Source: Hallella seregens ATCC 51272
GTDB taxonomy: Bacteria > Bacteroidota > Bacteroidia > Bacteroidales > Bacteroidaceae
NCBI RefSeq assembly: GCF_000518545.1
Contig: NZ_JADU01000018.1
Coordinates: 1-64,000 of the forward strand
Length of the DNA: 64,000 bases
Direction: 5' to 3'
Below, piece after piece: positions 16,878-27,033 of this stretch. How positions within the stretch are numbered: the first letter of the stretch is position 1; every line of letters starts with the position of its first letter. Both the position numbers and the translations under genes were made by a program. The notes beneath the pieces were generated by a model that saw only the letters and a list, made by a program, of their open reading frames with translations, was not told the origin of the DNA and made no database searches.

Positions 16878-19634
16878 ATGCAAGACCCTGCCGCAGCCGG
16901 GTGGACGCCCGACGACACCCAGCAACGCATCATCGACACGCAGACAGGCCGCCATCTGGTGCTGGCCCCGCCGGGCTGCGGCAAGACGCAGATACTGGCC
17001 GAACGCATCCGACGGGCGCACGCCGGCGGCGTGGTCTACGGCGACATGCTCTGCCTGACGTTTACCAACCGCGCCGCCCGGGGCATGCGCGACCGCATTC
17101 GCGACCACGTGGACGGCGAGGCGGCAGCCGACATCTTCGTGGGCAACGTGCACCGCTACTGCTCGCGTTTCCTCTTCGAGAACGGGCTGGTGCCGGCCGA
17201 AAGCGCCGTCATCGACGACGACACCACGGTGAGCATCATCGCCATGTACATGAACGAAATGGAGGAACGCGTGCTCACCGACGGCCGGCGGCGGCGTTAT
17301 TACAGTCAGGTGATGTTCTTTGCCCACCTTATGATCGAGCTGGAACTGGGCATTCCCAAGCCGCTGCGCCTGCACCCGGAGTGTGCCACACGCGACGACA
17401 TTGCCGTGATGCGCACCATCTGTCGGCTGCAGGACCGGCCGTTCACGGCCGAAGCCATGGCCGACATCTACGAGCACAACGACTTCTATCGCGACCTGGT
17501 GGAGGCCGACGCTTTCGACGCAGCCCTGCGCCCCACGGCCCGGCAGACGCTGCTGAAGATGCGCTACGCCCATGCCTACACGGCCTACAAGCGGCAGAAC
17601 AACCTGATTGACTTTGAGGACCTGCTGCTCTACACCTATGCCGCCCTGCGCGCAGGCGGGGCATACCGCCGCTATCCGTGGGTGCAGGTGGACGAGGTGC
17701 AGGACCTGAACCTGCTGCAACTGGCCATTGTCGACGAGCTGACGGACGGCACGCAGACTGGCGATGGGCCCACGGTGATGTATCTGGGCGACGAGCAGCA
17801 GGCCATCTTCTCGTTCATGGGGGCCAAGCTGCAGACGCTGGAGCTGCTCAAGACGCGTTGCACGGGCCACATCCACCATCTTGGCGTGAACCATCGGTCG
17901 CCCAAATACCTCGTAGACCTGCTCAATGCCTATGCCACGAACGAGCTGGGCTCCGACCCCGACCTGCTGCCCCGTCCGCAAGGCGGCGGTGCGGCCGCGG
18001 GCCATGAGCTGCAGCTGGTGGGCAGTGACACGCTGGAGACCGAATACGACGACGTGGCACGCCTGGCCCGGACGCTGGCAGAGGGGCACGGCGAGGAGAC
18101 CACGGCCGTCATTGTGTCGTCGAACAACGATGCCGACACCGTGAGCCGGCGGCTGGAGCAGGAGGGCATGAGCCACTTTAAGGTGTCGGGAACCGACCTC
18201 TTTGCCACGCCCGAGGTGAAGCTGTTGCTGGCCCACCTCAGCGTGCTGGCCAACGACCGCAACTTCCTGGCCTGGTCGCGGCTGATGAAAGGAATGATGG
18301 TGTGCCAGACGAATGCCTCGGCACGCCAGTTCGTGCACCAGCTCGAGGCTCGGGCCATTTCGCCCACCGACCTGCTGGACTACGAAGGCACGACCTGCGT
18401 GCAGGAGTTTGTGCGCCTCTACGACGGGGGCGACCTCGTGGTGTTCGACACCGAGACCACGGGGCTCAACGTGTTCGAGGACGACATTGTGCAGATTGCC
18501 GCCGAGCGCATCAGGCAGGGAAAGACCGTGGCCCGCTTCTCGGTGCACATCGAGACCGGCCGCGACATACCGCGGATGCTGGGCGACATCGTGAACCCCA
18601 TCATCGAGGAGCGGCGGCACCAGACGCTCTGCGGGCATGCCGAAGCCCTGCAGCGGTTTCTCGACTTTGTGGGAAACGACGTGCTGGTGGGCCATAATGC
18701 CGAGTACGACTACCGCATTATGGACTACAACCTGCGCCGCTGTCTGCCCGCGGCCGACTGGCAGCGTGAGCATCCCGTGTGCTTGGACTCGCTGCGGCTC
18801 ATCCGTCTGCTGCGTCCCGACCTCAAGGCTTTCAAGCTGAAGATGCTGCTGCGCGAACTGCAACTGGAGGGCGAGAACTCGCATCTGGCCGATGCCGACG
18901 TGCACGCCACGGTGTCGCTGCTGGGCTATTGCCGCCGGCGGGCGCAGGAAATGGTGGACAGTCAGCAGGAGTATCTGGCCCGGCCGGGCGTGCAGGAGCG
19001 CATCCGGCTGCTGCGCCGAAACTATGGCGGGCTGTTCAAGGATGCCCGGAGCAGGCTCTACCGGCGGCCGGACGATGCTGCAAGTGAGGGGCAGGACATG
19101 CCGGGCGGCGACAACACGGCCGCCGGCAGGGATGCCGCGGCACCCGCCGTGGTGGCCGAGTTGCAGCGGTTTTACGACGCTCTGCGTCGGCAGGGATGGT
19201 GCCCCGAGGTGAAAAAGCTGGACTATATCCTGCGGTTTCTGGCCGACGACATCATCGACGCTTCGCGCGAACCCTCCCTGAAAGAGCAGCTCGACCGCCA
19301 CATCATGGAAATGAACACCTTCAAGGAGGCCGACCTCTGTGGCTCCACAACCATTGCCGACCGCCTTTTCGTCACCACCATTCACAAGGCCAAGGGGCTG
19401 GAATTTGACAATGTAATCGTGTTCGACGTGGTGGACGGCCGCATTCCCAACTATTACAGCGAGGGCAACCCTGCTCAGCTGGCCGAGGATGCCCGCAAGC
19501 TCTACGTGGCCATGTCGCGTGCGCGCCGCCGCCTTTTCATAGCCTACAGCCGCTTGCGGCAGGTGGGGCGCGACCTGAAGCCCCAGCGTCTCTCCCGTTT
19601 CATGGGGTCGGTGCGCGGAATGTTCAAGGAATAG
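16878..19634 (+). CDS. UvrD/Rep-type helicase with embedded DnaQ-like exonuclease
   Basis: About 918 residues. SF1A helicase motifs come first: Walker A APPGCGKT (Lys36), motif II VDEVQD and motif III LGDEQQAIFSFMG. A complete DEDDh exonuclease is then inserted at about 520-680: Exo I VVFDTETTGLN, Exo II VGHNAEYDYRI and Exo III HLADADVH. The helicase resumes with TTIHKAKGLEFDNVIVFDVVDG (about 832 onward) and LYVAMSRARRRL. The exonuclease is thus nested inside the helicase, not fused to an end. The ATG at 16878 is preferred; a GTG at 16833 would overlap the GH97 stop. A role in DNA repair is likely. Confidence 0.88.
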   Translation: MQDPAAAGWTPDDTQQRIIDTQTGRHLVLAPPGCGKTQILAERIRRAHAGGVVYGDMLCLTFTNRAARGMRDRIRDHVDGEAAADIFVGNVHRYCSRFLFENGLVPAESAVIDDDTTVSIIAMYMNEMEERVLTDGRRRRYYSQVMFFAHLMIELELGIPKPLRLHPECATRDDIAVMRTICRLQDRPFTAEAMADIYEHNDFYRDLVEADAFDAALRPTARQTLLKMRYAHAYTAYKRQNNLIDFEDLLLYTYAALRAGGAYRRYPWVQVDEVQDLNLLQLAIVDELTDGTQTGDGPTVMYLGDEQQAIFSFMGAKLQTLELLKTRCTGHIHHLGVNHRSPKYLVDLLNAYATNELGSDPDLLPRPQGGGAAAGHELQLVGSDTLETEYDDVARLARTLAEGHGEETTAVIVSSNNDADTVSRRLEQEGMSHFKVSGTDLFATPEVKLLLAHLSVLANDRNFLAWSRLMKGMMVCQTNASARQFVHQLEARAISPTDLLDYEGTTCVQEFVRLYDGGDLVVFDTETTGLNVFEDDIVQIAAERIRQGKTVARFSVHIETGRDIPRMLGDIVNPIIEERRHQTLCGHAEALQRFLDFVGNDVLVGHNAEYDYRIMDYNLRRCLPAADWQREHPVCLDSLRLIRLLRPDLKAFKLKMLLRELQLEGENSHLADADVHATVSLLGYCRRRAQEMVDSQQEYLARPGVQERIRLLRRNYGGLFKDARSRLYRRPDDAASEGQDMPGGDNTAAGRDAAAPAVVAELQRFYDALRRQGWCPEVKKLDYILRFLADDIIDASREPSLKEQLDRHIMEMNTFKEADLCGSTTIADRLFVTTIHKAKGLEFDNVIVFDVVDGRIPNYYSEGNPAQLAEDARKLYVAMSRARRRLFIAYSRLRQVGRDLKPQRLSRFMGSVRGMFKE

Positions 19635-19730
19635 TCCCTGTCAAACGTCTTGTGAAAATTGCCCCGAGTGATGGATATGGCTTCATACCCACATAGCTTT
19701 GGTCATGGTAATAAACAATCACATGTGCTG

Positions 19731-19795
19731 TAAGACAACTAAAAACAACTTTAAACAACAGCCCTATGTTGTTTGTTGTTGTTATCGTTGTCTTT
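19731..19795. repeat. Hairpin with ACAAC/GTTGT every 10 bases
   Basis: The left arm has ACAAC at 19735, 19745 and 19755, exactly 10 bases apart. The right arm carries complementary GTTGT words and ends GTTGTCTTT at 19795. It is a diverged relative of the two 77-base copies at 35082-35158 and 35215-35291. There is no T run beyond what the arm itself supplies. Confidence 0.7.
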
Positions 19796-19910
19796 AAAAT
19801 CAACCTCTAAGAATGTGGTTATTTAAAAGGTTTTCGGGGCAACACGGAATAGTATAACCGTTGTAGTCGTTAACTTTTATATTTTCACGAGTTTTGTTTG
19901 GGAAGTGAAC

Positions 19911-20090
19911 GTTTCCCGTGGGAAATTCGTTCAAGACGACGGGAAGCGAAGATTTCCCGCAGGAAATTTGTTCAAGACGACGGGAAATGAAGATTTCCCG
20001 CAGGAAATTTGTTCAAGACGACGGGAAATGAAGATTTCCCGCGGGAAATGTGCTCAAGACAATGGCATGAGAACATTTCCCGCAGGAAAT
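19911..20090. repeat. Five palindromes at an exact 41-bp period
   Basis: Copies of ATTTCCCGCAGGAAAT or close variants start at 19911, 19952, 19993, 20034 and 20075, each 41 bases after the last. The linkers are similar too (TTCAAGACGACGGGAAATG). Because 41 is not a multiple of three, the array is unlikely to be coding. It lies between convergent genes, just beyond the OPT stop codon. Confidence 0.9.
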
Positions 20091-20108
20091 GGTTGTTTCC
20101 CGAATTTT

Positions 20109-22124
20109 TCAGGCGCGATCCTTGGTCGTGCTCCTCGTGGCACGCACGAAATAGAGAATGAGCACGAGGTAGACGGCCAGCGAGCAGAGTCTGGCCCAGC
20201 TGCTTTCTGTCCAACTTGTAGGCAGACTGCAGTCCATACCGCCAAACTTGAGCAGGGCACTCACCACGCCCATCAGTGCACCGCCGGCGATGAAGCCGCT
20301 GGCCAGGAGCGTGCCTTTCTCGCCGCGCGCGCTGTTCACCTGCGCGTCGCGTGAGCGTGTGGTGACCCACCAGTTGACGGCTCCGCCCACGAGCAGCGGG
20401 GCGTTGAGCTCCATGGGGATGAACATGCCCAAGGCAAAAGCCAGGGCTGGGATGCCCAGAAAGTTGAGCGTCAGGGCCAGCAACGCGCCGCAGCCGTAGA
20501 GCCACCAGGGGGCGCCGACACCCGACATGAGCGGCTCGATGACGGCGGCCATGGCGTTGGCTTGGGGTGCCACGAGGGCGTGGTCGCCCACAAAGCCGTA
20601 GGTCTTGTTCAGAATAATCATCACGCCACCCACGGTGGCTGCGCTGACGAGGATGCCGAGAAACTTCCAAGTCTCCTGCTTGGCCGGCGTGGTGCCGAGC
20701 CAATAGCCAATCTTCAGGTCGGTGATGAAACCGCCGGCCGTGGAGAGGGCCGTGCACACCACGCCACCCATGACCAAGGCGGCCACCATGCCGGCCGACC
20801 CGCGCAGCCCTACGGCCACCATGATGACGCTGGCCAGGATGAGCGTCATGAGCGTCATGCCCGACACAGGGTTGGTTCCTACGATGGCGATGGCGTTGGC
20901 CGCCACGGTGGTGAAAAGGAAGGCGATGATGCCAATGACGAGAATGCCCACCACGGCATGCAGCAGATTGAACTGCACCACGCCGGCATAGAAGAAGACA
21001 AATGTGGCGGCGATGGCCATGATGACGCCCACAGCGATGATTTTCATGGGAATGTCGCGTTGCGTGCGAACCACTGCACCATCAGTGCCCGACGCTCCGC
21101 GCAACTCGCTTCCGGCCAAGCCGATGGCTCCGCGGATGATGCCCCACTGCTTCACGATGCCGATGAGGCCGGCCATGGCAATGCCGCCGATGCCGATGTG
21201 ACGGGCAAAGGTCTTGAAGATGGCTTCGGGAGCCATATCGGCCACACTGCCCGCAGCTGTGAGATCAAAAGTGGGGTTGAGGGCTTGCAGCGTGGCATCG
21301 CCCAGCAAAGGAAGCAGGGGCACGATGACAAACCACACCAAAGCCGACCCGGCACAGATGATGGCGGCATACTTCAGGCCGATGATGAATCCAAGGCCGA
21401 GCACGGCGGCCGAGGTGTTGATGCTGAACACCAGCTTGGCCTTGTCGGCCACGGCGGCACCGAGAGGGATGGCACGCGTGGAGAATGCCTCGGCCCAAGT
21501 GCCGAAAGTGGCCACACAGAAGTCGTACAGGCCGCCGATGATGCCGGCCATGAGCAGGGGCTTGGCCTGTGAGCCGCCTTTCTCGCCCGAGACGAGCACC
21601 TGCGTGGTGGCCGTGGCCTCGGGGAAAGGATACTTGCCATGCTGGTCTTTGACGAAGAACTTGCGGAAAGGAATGAGGAACAGAATGCCCAGCACGCCGC
21701 CCAGAAGCGAGGAGAGGAACACCTGGACGAAGCTCACCGTCACGTCGGGATACTTGGCTTGGATGATGTAGAGGGCGGGCAGGGTGAAGATGGCACCGGC
21801 CACGATGACGCCCGAACAGGCTCCGATGCTCTGGATGATGACGTTCTCGCCCAGCGCATGGCGACGCTTGGTGGCCGTGGACACGCCTACGGCAATGATG
21901 GCAATGGGGATGGCGGCCTCGAATACCTGTCCCACCTTCAGCCCCAGATAGGCGGCTGCGGCCGAGAAGACAATGGCCATGAGGATGCCCCACGTCACTG
22001 ACCAGGCATTGACTTCGGGATATTGTTGCGTAGATTTCATGACGGGCTCATACGTTTCGCCCGCTCTTAACTCTCGAAATGCGTTGTCGGGCAGCTGCAC
22101 CGCCTCTTTTTCTTTTTCATTCAT
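20109..22124 (-). CDS. OPT family oligopeptide transporter
   Basis: A 671-residue inner-membrane protein of the oligopeptide transporter (OPT) family, with about 14-16 hydrophobic segments and the family signatures NAWSVTWGILMAIVFSAAAAY near the N-terminus and FPEATATTQVL further on. It probably imports peptides or metal-chelating compounds with protons. The start at 22124 (MNEKEKEAVQLPDNAF) was chosen because a 22-residue upstream extension crosses the promoter element at 22155-22162. It stands alone as a transcription unit; clpB upstream is separated by a long hairpin. Confidence 0.93.
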   Translation of the reverse strand: MNEKEKEAVQLPDNAFRELRAGETYEPVMKSTQQYPEVNAWSVTWGILMAIVFSAAAAYLGLKVGQVFEAAIPIAIIAVGVSTATKRRHALGENVIIQSIGACSGVIVAGAIFTLPALYIIQAKYPDVTVSFVQVFLSSLLGGVLGILFLIPFRKFFVKDQHGKYPFPEATATTQVLVSGEKGGSQAKPLLMAGIIGGLYDFCVATFGTWAEAFSTRAIPLGAAVADKAKLVFSINTSAAVLGLGFIIGLKYAAIICAGSALVWFVIVPLLPLLGDATLQALNPTFDLTAAGSVADMAPEAIFKTFARHIGIGGIAMAGLIGIVKQWGIIRGAIGLAGSELRGASGTDGAVVRTQRDIPMKIIAVGVIMAIAATFVFFYAGVVQFNLLHAVVGILVIGIIAFLFTTVAANAIAIVGTNPVSGMTLMTLILASVIMVAVGLRGSAGMVAALVMGGVVCTALSTAGGFITDLKIGYWLGTTPAKQETWKFLGILVSAATVGGVMIILNKTYGFVGDHALVAPQANAMAAVIEPLMSGVGAPWWLYGCGALLALTLNFLGIPALAFALGMFIPMELNAPLLVGGAVNWWVTTRSRDAQVNSARGEKGTLLASGFIAGGALMGVVSALLKFGGMDCSLPTSWTESSWARLCSLAVYLVLILYFVRATRSTTKDRA

Positions 22125-22154
22125 GGGTTTGCTGGTTGGTTGTTGATTTGGCTG

Positions 22155-22162
22155 CAAAGGTA
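22155..22162 (-). promoter_or_regulatory. Promoter -7 element for the OPT gene
   Basis: Minus-strand TACCTTTG, 31 bases before the start codon, followed by GCAGCC. A CTTT about 20 bases upstream is a weak -33 candidate. Confidence 0.65.
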
Positions 22163-22201
22163 ATAAAAAAGTAAAAGAGCAGAAAGGCAAAAGAGTAAAA
22201 A

Positions 22202-22310
22202 GAGGAGTTAGGGAGTTAAGGAGTTAGGGAGTTAAGACGAATGCTGTCTGGTTGTTTTCCGCAGCAGACAAATGTCTTAATTCCCTAACTCCTTAACTCC
22301 CTAACTCCTC
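22202..22310. repeat. Long near-perfect hairpin built from GAGTTAGG/GAGTTAAG words
   Basis: The left arm (22202-22238) and right arm (22274-22310) are 37 bases each and pair almost perfectly around a 35-base loop. Each arm is itself an internal direct repeat of GGAGTTAGGGAGTTAAG. The loop has a further short pairing (GTCTG and CAGAC). It lies just past the clpB stop and could end clpB transcription, but there is no T run, so it looks more like a mobile or dispersed repeat. Confidence 0.85.
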
Positions 22311-22321
22311 GCAAGAGCTTG

Positions 22322-24910
22322 TCAGTTCCTGAACACCAGCCCCGCGCCGTTGGCATCCACGGTGATGGGCTTGTCGCGTGTCACCTCCTCGGCAAGAATG
22401 CGCTTGGAGAGGTTGTTGAGCACGTACTCCTGAATGGCACGCTTCACGGGACGGGCACCAAACTCGGGGTCGTAGCCCACGCCGGCCAGCCAGTCGATGG
22501 CGGCAGGGGTCCACACGATGCTGAAGCCTTGCGGTTCGAGCATGTGCTGCACGTGCTGCATCTGCAGCGTCACCACCTGGGCAATCTCCTTTCGGGTGAG
22601 CGGCAGGAACATGATGATGTCGTCGATGCGGTTGAGAAACTCCGGACGGATGGTCTTCTTGAGCATCTCCATCACCTTTTGGCGCGTGTCGGCGATGACC
22701 GTATTGCGGTTGGCATCGGTGAGCTCGGCAAAGCGCTCCTGGATGTACTGGCTGCCCAGATTGGAGGTCATGATGATGATGGTGTTCTTGAAATTCACCG
22801 TGCGTCCCTTGTTGTCGGTGAGCCGGCCGTCGTCGAGCACCTGCAGCAGAATGTTGAACACGTCGGGGTGTGCCTTCTCTATCTCGTCGAAAAGCACCAC
22901 GCTGTAGGGCTTGCGGCGCACCGCCTCGGTGAGCTGTCCACCCTCGTCGTAGCCCACATAGCCCGGGGGCGCACCGATGAGCCGCGAGACACTGAACTTC
23001 TCCTGGTACTCACTCATGTCGATACGGGTCATCATGTTCTCGTCGTTGAACAGATAGTCGGCCAGTGTCTTGGCCAGCTCGGTCTTGCCCGTGCCGGTGG
23101 TACCGAGGAAGATGAACGAGGCGATGGGCTTCTTTGGATCCTGCAGTCCGGCGCGGCTGCGGCGCACGGCATCGGCCACGGCTTGGATGGCCTCGTCCTG
23201 TCCGATGACCCGGCGGTGCAGTTCCTCCTCCAGATGGAGCAGTTTTTCGCGTTCGCTCTGCATCATGCGGGTCACGGGGATGCCCGTCCAGCGGCTCACC
23301 ACCTCGGCAATGTCGTCGGCAGTCACCTCTTCGCGTACCATGCCTTCGCCGCCCTGAGTGGCTTTGAGCTGCTGTTGGGTATGGTCGATGTCGTCCTGCA
23401 GCTGTTTGAGCCTGCCATAGCGTATCTCGGCCACACGTCCGTAGTTGCCTTCCCGCTCGGCCCGCTCAGCCTCAAACTTGAGCGATTCTATCTCTTGTTT
23501 GTTTTGCTGAATCTTGTTTACCAGTCCTTTCTCAGCCTCCCATTTGGCACGGAACTGCCGCTCTTGCTCTTTCAGTTCGGCAATGTTCTTGTCGAGCTGC
23601 TGTATCTTGGCCTCGTCGTTTTCGCGCTTGATGGCCTCGCGCTCAATCTCCAACTGTTTCAGCCTACGGGTAATCTCGTCGAGCTCTTCGGGCACCGAGT
23701 CTCGTTCCATGCGTAGCTTGGCAGCGGCCTCATCCATCAGGTCGATGGCTTTGTCGGGCAGGAACCGGTCGGAGATGTAACGCTCGGAAAGCTTCACGGC
23801 GGCGATACAGGCGTCATCCTGGATGCGCACCTTGTGGTGGTTCTCGTAACGCTCTTTCAGTCCGCGCAGAATGGAGATGGCATCCAGCTCGTCGGGCTCG
23901 TCCACCATGACGGTCTGGAAGCGTCGCTCCAAGGCCTTGTCTTTCTCAAAGTATTTCTGATACTCGTTGAGCGTGGTGGCGCCGATGGCTCTCAGCTCGC
24001 CGCGGGCCAGTGCAGGCTTCAGGATGTTGGCTGCGTCCATGGCTCCCTCGCCTCCGCCGGCACCCACCAGCGTGTGGATTTCGTCGATGAAGAGAATGAT
24101 GTTGCCCTCGGCATGCATCACCTCTTTGATGACACTTTTGAGCCGTTCCTCGAACTCGCCCTTGTATTTGGCACCGGCCACCAATGCGCCCATGTCGAGC
24201 GAAAAGAGCTGTTTGTTCTTCAGGTTCTCGGGCACGTCGCCGCGCACGATGCGTTCTGCAAGCCCTTCGACGATGGCCGTCTTGCCCGTACCGGGCTCAC
24301 CTATCAGGATAGGGTTGTTCTTGGTACGCCGCGAGAGGATTTGCAGCACACGGCGAATCTCCTCGTCGCGGCCAATCACCGGGTCGAGTTTGCCCCTGCG
24401 GGCATCCTCCACAAGGTTTTTGGCATACTTGGAGAGGGCCTGGAAATTCTCGTCGCCGCTCTGGCTCTGCACTTTCTGCCCTTGGCGCAGTTCTTGGACG
24501 GCTTGCTGTGCGTCGTGCTCGTTGCAGCCGGCGTCTTTGAGAATGCGGCTGGCTGTGGAGCCCACTTGCAGCAGGGCGAGCAGAATAGGCTCAATGGACA
24601 CGAACTCGTCGCCCATTTGCTGTGCATTGTCCTGTGCACGCTGCAGCACTTGATTGGTCTCGTTGGAGAAGTAAGGCTGTCCGCCTTCTACCCGTGGCAG
24701 ATGCTGGAGCTCCTGCTGCACGAGGTTTTCTATCTGTGTGCCGTTGACTCCCAGCTTCTGGAAAACGAAGTTGGCGACGTCGCGGCCTTTCTGCAAAATG
24801 CCCTGCAGGAGGTGCACCGGCTCGATGGCCTGCTGGTGAGCCTGCTGGGCAGAGTTCACTGCTTCCTGCACCGCCTCCTGGGCTTTGATGGTGAATTTGT
24901 CGAATGTCAT
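22322..24910 (-). CDS. clpB: ATP-dependent disaggregase ClpB
   Basis: A 862-residue Hsp104/ClpB unfoldase that pulls apart aggregated protein with DnaK. Domain order: N-terminal Clp repeat domain (1-145), AAA-1 with GEPGTGKT, the coiled-coil M domain (about 405-525) rich in Glu/Arg/Gln, AAA-2 with GTTGTGKT, and a C-terminal small domain. The start at 24910 ([15 protein letters not shown]) is preceded by AAAGGAG, an unusually good Shine-Dalgarno sequence for this phylum, and gives the usual family length. A longer frame exists upstream but adds no conserved sequence. No HrcA/CIRCE-type operator was recognised. Confidence 0.97.
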   Translation of the reverse strand: MTFDKFTIKAQEAVQEAVNSAQQAHQQAIEPVHLLQGILQKGRDVANFVFQKLGVNGTQIENLVQQELQHLPRVEGGQPYFSNETNQVLQRAQDNAQQMGDEFVSIEPILLALLQVGSTASRILKDAGCNEHDAQQAVQELRQGQKVQSQSGDENFQALSKYAKNLVEDARRGKLDPVIGRDEEIRRVLQILSRRTKNNPILIGEPGTGKTAIVEGLAERIVRGDVPENLKNKQLFSLDMGALVAGAKYKGEFEERLKSVIKEVMHAEGNIILFIDEIHTLVGAGGGEGAMDAANILKPALARGELRAIGATTLNEYQKYFEKDKALERRFQTVMVDEPDELDAISILRGLKERYENHHKVRIQDDACIAAVKLSERYISDRFLPDKAIDLMDEAAAKLRMERDSVPEELDEITRRLKQLEIEREAIKRENDEAKIQQLDKNIAELKEQERQFRAKWEAEKGLVNKIQQNKQEIESLKFEAERAEREGNYGRVAEIRYGRLKQLQDDIDHTQQQLKATQGGEGMVREEVTADDIAEVVSRWTGIPVTRMMQSEREKLLHLEEELHRRVIGQDEAIQAVADAVRRSRAGLQDPKKPIASFIFLGTTGTGKTELAKTLADYLFNDENMMTRIDMSEYQEKFSVSRLIGAPPGYVGYDEGGQLTEAVRRKPYSVVLFDEIEKAHPDVFNILLQVLDDGRLTDNKGRTVNFKNTIIIMTSNLGSQYIQERFAELTDANRNTVIADTRQKVMEMLKKTIRPEFLNRIDDIIMFLPLTRKEIAQVVTLQMQHVQHMLEPQGFSIVWTPAAIDWLAGVGYDPEFGARPVKRAIQEYVLNNLSKRILAEEVTRDKPITVDANGAGLVFRN

Positions 24911-25069
24911 GATAAACTCCTTTCGTTGATGTTTTGATATTTCTGCTGTCTGTTGGTCAAAGGTTGTGCCTAACCCTCCGCGGGTGACAATGTGGCAGAG
25001 ATGCTTCGTCAAGGAAAACAGTCCGGAAAGGGTAGAGTAGAGGATATATCCTTAAGAACCAAGTAGTTT

Positions 25070-25930
25070 CTACTTGTGCTGCAATATGGCGTCGCGACAT
25101 TCTTCCATCAGCCATTTTGGCGTGCTTGTGGCTCCGCAGATGCCAATGGTATGCACGTTTTGCAGCCAGTCGAAGTTGATCTCGTTGGCACTTTCTATCT
25201 GGTAACTGTTGGGATTGACACTCAGACACTCCTTGAAGAGTACCTTGCCATTGCTGCTCTTTCGTCCGCTCACGAAGAGGATGAGGTCGTGCTTGGTGGC
25301 AAACTCGGCAATGTTGGGCATGCGGTTGGCCACCTGCCGGCAGATGGTGTCGAAGCTCCTGAACTTAGCTTTGGGGGAGATGTGCTGCTGAATGTAGTCG
25401 ATGATGCGGTGAAACTCGTCGAGACTCTTGGTGGTCTGCGAGTATAGGTAGATGTCACGGCCGAAGTCGAGCCGTTTCACGTCCTCGACCCGTTCCACGA
25501 CGATGGCTTTGGATTGTGTCTGACCGACCAGTCCCAGCACCTCTGCGTGCCCGTTTTTGCCGAAGATGACGATTTGGGCTTGGGGATTGTTGGTGAACTG
25601 CTTCTTGATGCGGCTTTGCAGGGCCAGCACAACGGGGCAGGTGGCATCAATAATTTCTATGTTGTTGCGTCGTGCCAGTTCGTAGGTTTCGGGCGGTTCG
25701 CCGTGGGCGCGCAGCAATACTTTCACATCGTGCAACTCGCGCAGCTGGTCGTGGTTGATGGTGATGAGCCCGTTGGAATGGAGCCGGTCCACCTCCATGC
25801 CGTTGTGCACGATGTCACCCAGACAATACAGCTTCTTGCCGGCAGCCAGTTCTTCTTCTGCCTTCTTGATGGCAGTGGTCACGCCGAAGCAAAAGCCACT
25901 GCCTCCGTCTATCTCTATTTGTACGTTCAT
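25070..25930 (-). CDS. ispH: 4-hydroxy-3-methylbut-2-enyl diphosphate reductase
   Basis: A 286-residue IspH (LytB), the last step of the MEP pathway, reducing HMBPP to IPP and DMAPP. The three iron-sulfur cluster cysteines are Cys14 (GFCFG), Cys98 (DATCP) and Cys197 (FDTIC), the last at the same number as in E. coli. The LRAHGEPP and SGRKSSNGKVL segments are also typical. In many Bacteroidales ispH lies next to cmk; here the cmk gene is 16 kb away. Its product feeds the prenyl synthase encoded at 43558. Confidence 0.96.
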   Translation of the reverse strand: MNVQIEIDGGSGFCFGVTTAIKKAEEELAAGKKLYCLGDIVHNGMEVDRLHSNGLITINHDQLRELHDVKVLLRAHGEPPETYELARRNNIEIIDATCPVVLALQSRIKKQFTNNPQAQIVIFGKNGHAEVLGLVGQTQSKAIVVERVEDVKRLDFGRDIYLYSQTTKSLDEFHRIIDYIQQHISPKAKFRSFDTICRQVANRMPNIAEFATKHDLILFVSGRKSSNGKVLFKECLSVNPNSYQIESANEINFDWLQNVHTIGICGATSTPKWLMEECRDAILQHK

Positions 25931-25957
25931 ATTCTTATGGAAAGAGCTGTGATGGGG

Positions 25958-27031
25958 TCAGCTCTTTCCTGAAACATTGATGTTAATCACTACCTTTGTA
26001 TTCTCCGGGTCGTTCGTAATCATCAGTATGCGGGGCTTGGAGCGGGCCGTTTTCAAGTCTTTGGCCGTAGCGACGACCTTGAGGCGGGCCGATGCGCCCG
26101 GTTCAATCTGGGTCTTGTTGAGTGAGACGCGAAGCCCGGCCGCAGACATTTGCAGTGAACGGATGATGAGCGTGGACTGTCCTTCGTTGGTGATTTCGAG
26201 GGTTCCCCGCTTTCGAGCCTTTCCTTTGAACTCGCCCAAATCCAGACTTCCTGCCGACAGGCGCATCTTGGGAGCCTGGGCCCGCTGCTGTTCGGTCATG
26301 CTTTCAAAGCCCGGCAGCAGCACGGTGGAGACGGTTATCTCTTTCTCGGGAGTCACCTTGTCGCCCAGAAAGGCCCCTAAGTAGACAGAGGTCTGGGTGA
26401 GGCCGAGATCGCGCAGACGGCGGGAATCGAGCATGATGGTGGCCACGCCGCTGTGCCCGGGGGCAATGCGCGTGGGCGACACGCTGGCCTTGAGGTAGCC
26501 GGGCAGGTGCATGATGACGGGTTGCGCCGTCTCCCGGCCCACATTTTTAATATGAATCTTGTGATAAGGACGGTCGCCACGGTTTACGTCGTCGAACTCA
26601 ATGTCAGTGGTATCTACCATCAGCGTCCCCAGCGTATAGGGGTATTGTCCGTCAAAGTCTTTGATATTGGCCACCACGACACCCCTGACAGAGAGCACCA
26701 TGGGCTGGCCGCCGGCATTGCTGTACAGCCCAATCTGCTTGTCGAAGTGTCCCATCTGCCGGGCATCGTACACGGCACTCACAGTGAAAGTTTGCCCACC
26801 GGGGATGGCTTCGCGGGGATAGGAGACGGTGGTGCAGCCGCAACTGGTGCGCACATCCGTGATGAGGAGAGGCTTGTTGCCGCTGTTCTTCATCTCGAAC
26901 TGGGCAGTGATGGGCTGACGGAACACCACCTGTCCACAGTCGATGACTGTGTTCTCGGTGGTTATCTTTTGGGCATGGCCCTGTATGATGGCCAAAGCCA
27001 GGAGGGCGGTAAGTATCTGTTTTCTCTTCAT
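25958..27031 (-). CDS. DUF1573 domain exported protein
   Basis: A 357-residue protein with a signal peptide (about 1-20) and at least two ASH/MSP-like beta-sandwich DUF1573 units. The first contains the conserved DVRTSCGCTTVSYP cysteine pair (near residues 62-64). The third part (about 250-357) is a related beta domain without those cysteines. Function is unknown; the fold suggests a protein-binding periplasmic or outer-membrane component. It starts only 2 bases after the alpha-2-macroglobulin stop, so the two are translationally coupled and probably work in the same compartment. Confidence 0.85.
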   Translation of the reverse strand: MKRKQILTALLALAIIQGHAQKITTENTVIDCGQVVFRQPITAQFEMKNSGNKPLLITDVRTSCGCTTVSYPREAIPGGQTFTVSAVYDARQMGHFDKQIGLYSNAGGQPMVLSVRGVVVANIKDFDGQYPYTLGTLMVDTTDIEFDDVNRGDRPYHKIHIKNVGRETAQPVIMHLPGYLKASVSPTRIAPGHSGVATIMLDSRRLRDLGLTQTSVYLGAFLGDKVTPEKEITVSTVLLPGFESMTEQQRAQAPKMRLSAGSLDLGEFKGKARKRGTLEITNEGQSTLIIRSLQMSAAGLRVSLNKTQIEPGASARLKVVATAKDLKTARSKPRILMITNDPENTKVVININVSGKS

Positions 27032-27033
27032 TG

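Larger units (their letters stand above)
19635..20108. other. Gap between convergent genes, repeat-filled
   Basis: This 474-base gap separates the helicase stop from the OPT transporter stop on the other strand. It is AT-rich up to about 19900 and holds an ACAAC/GTTGT hairpin (19731-19795) and a five-unit 41-bp palindrome array (19911-20090). No coding region is supported. Confidence 0.7.
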
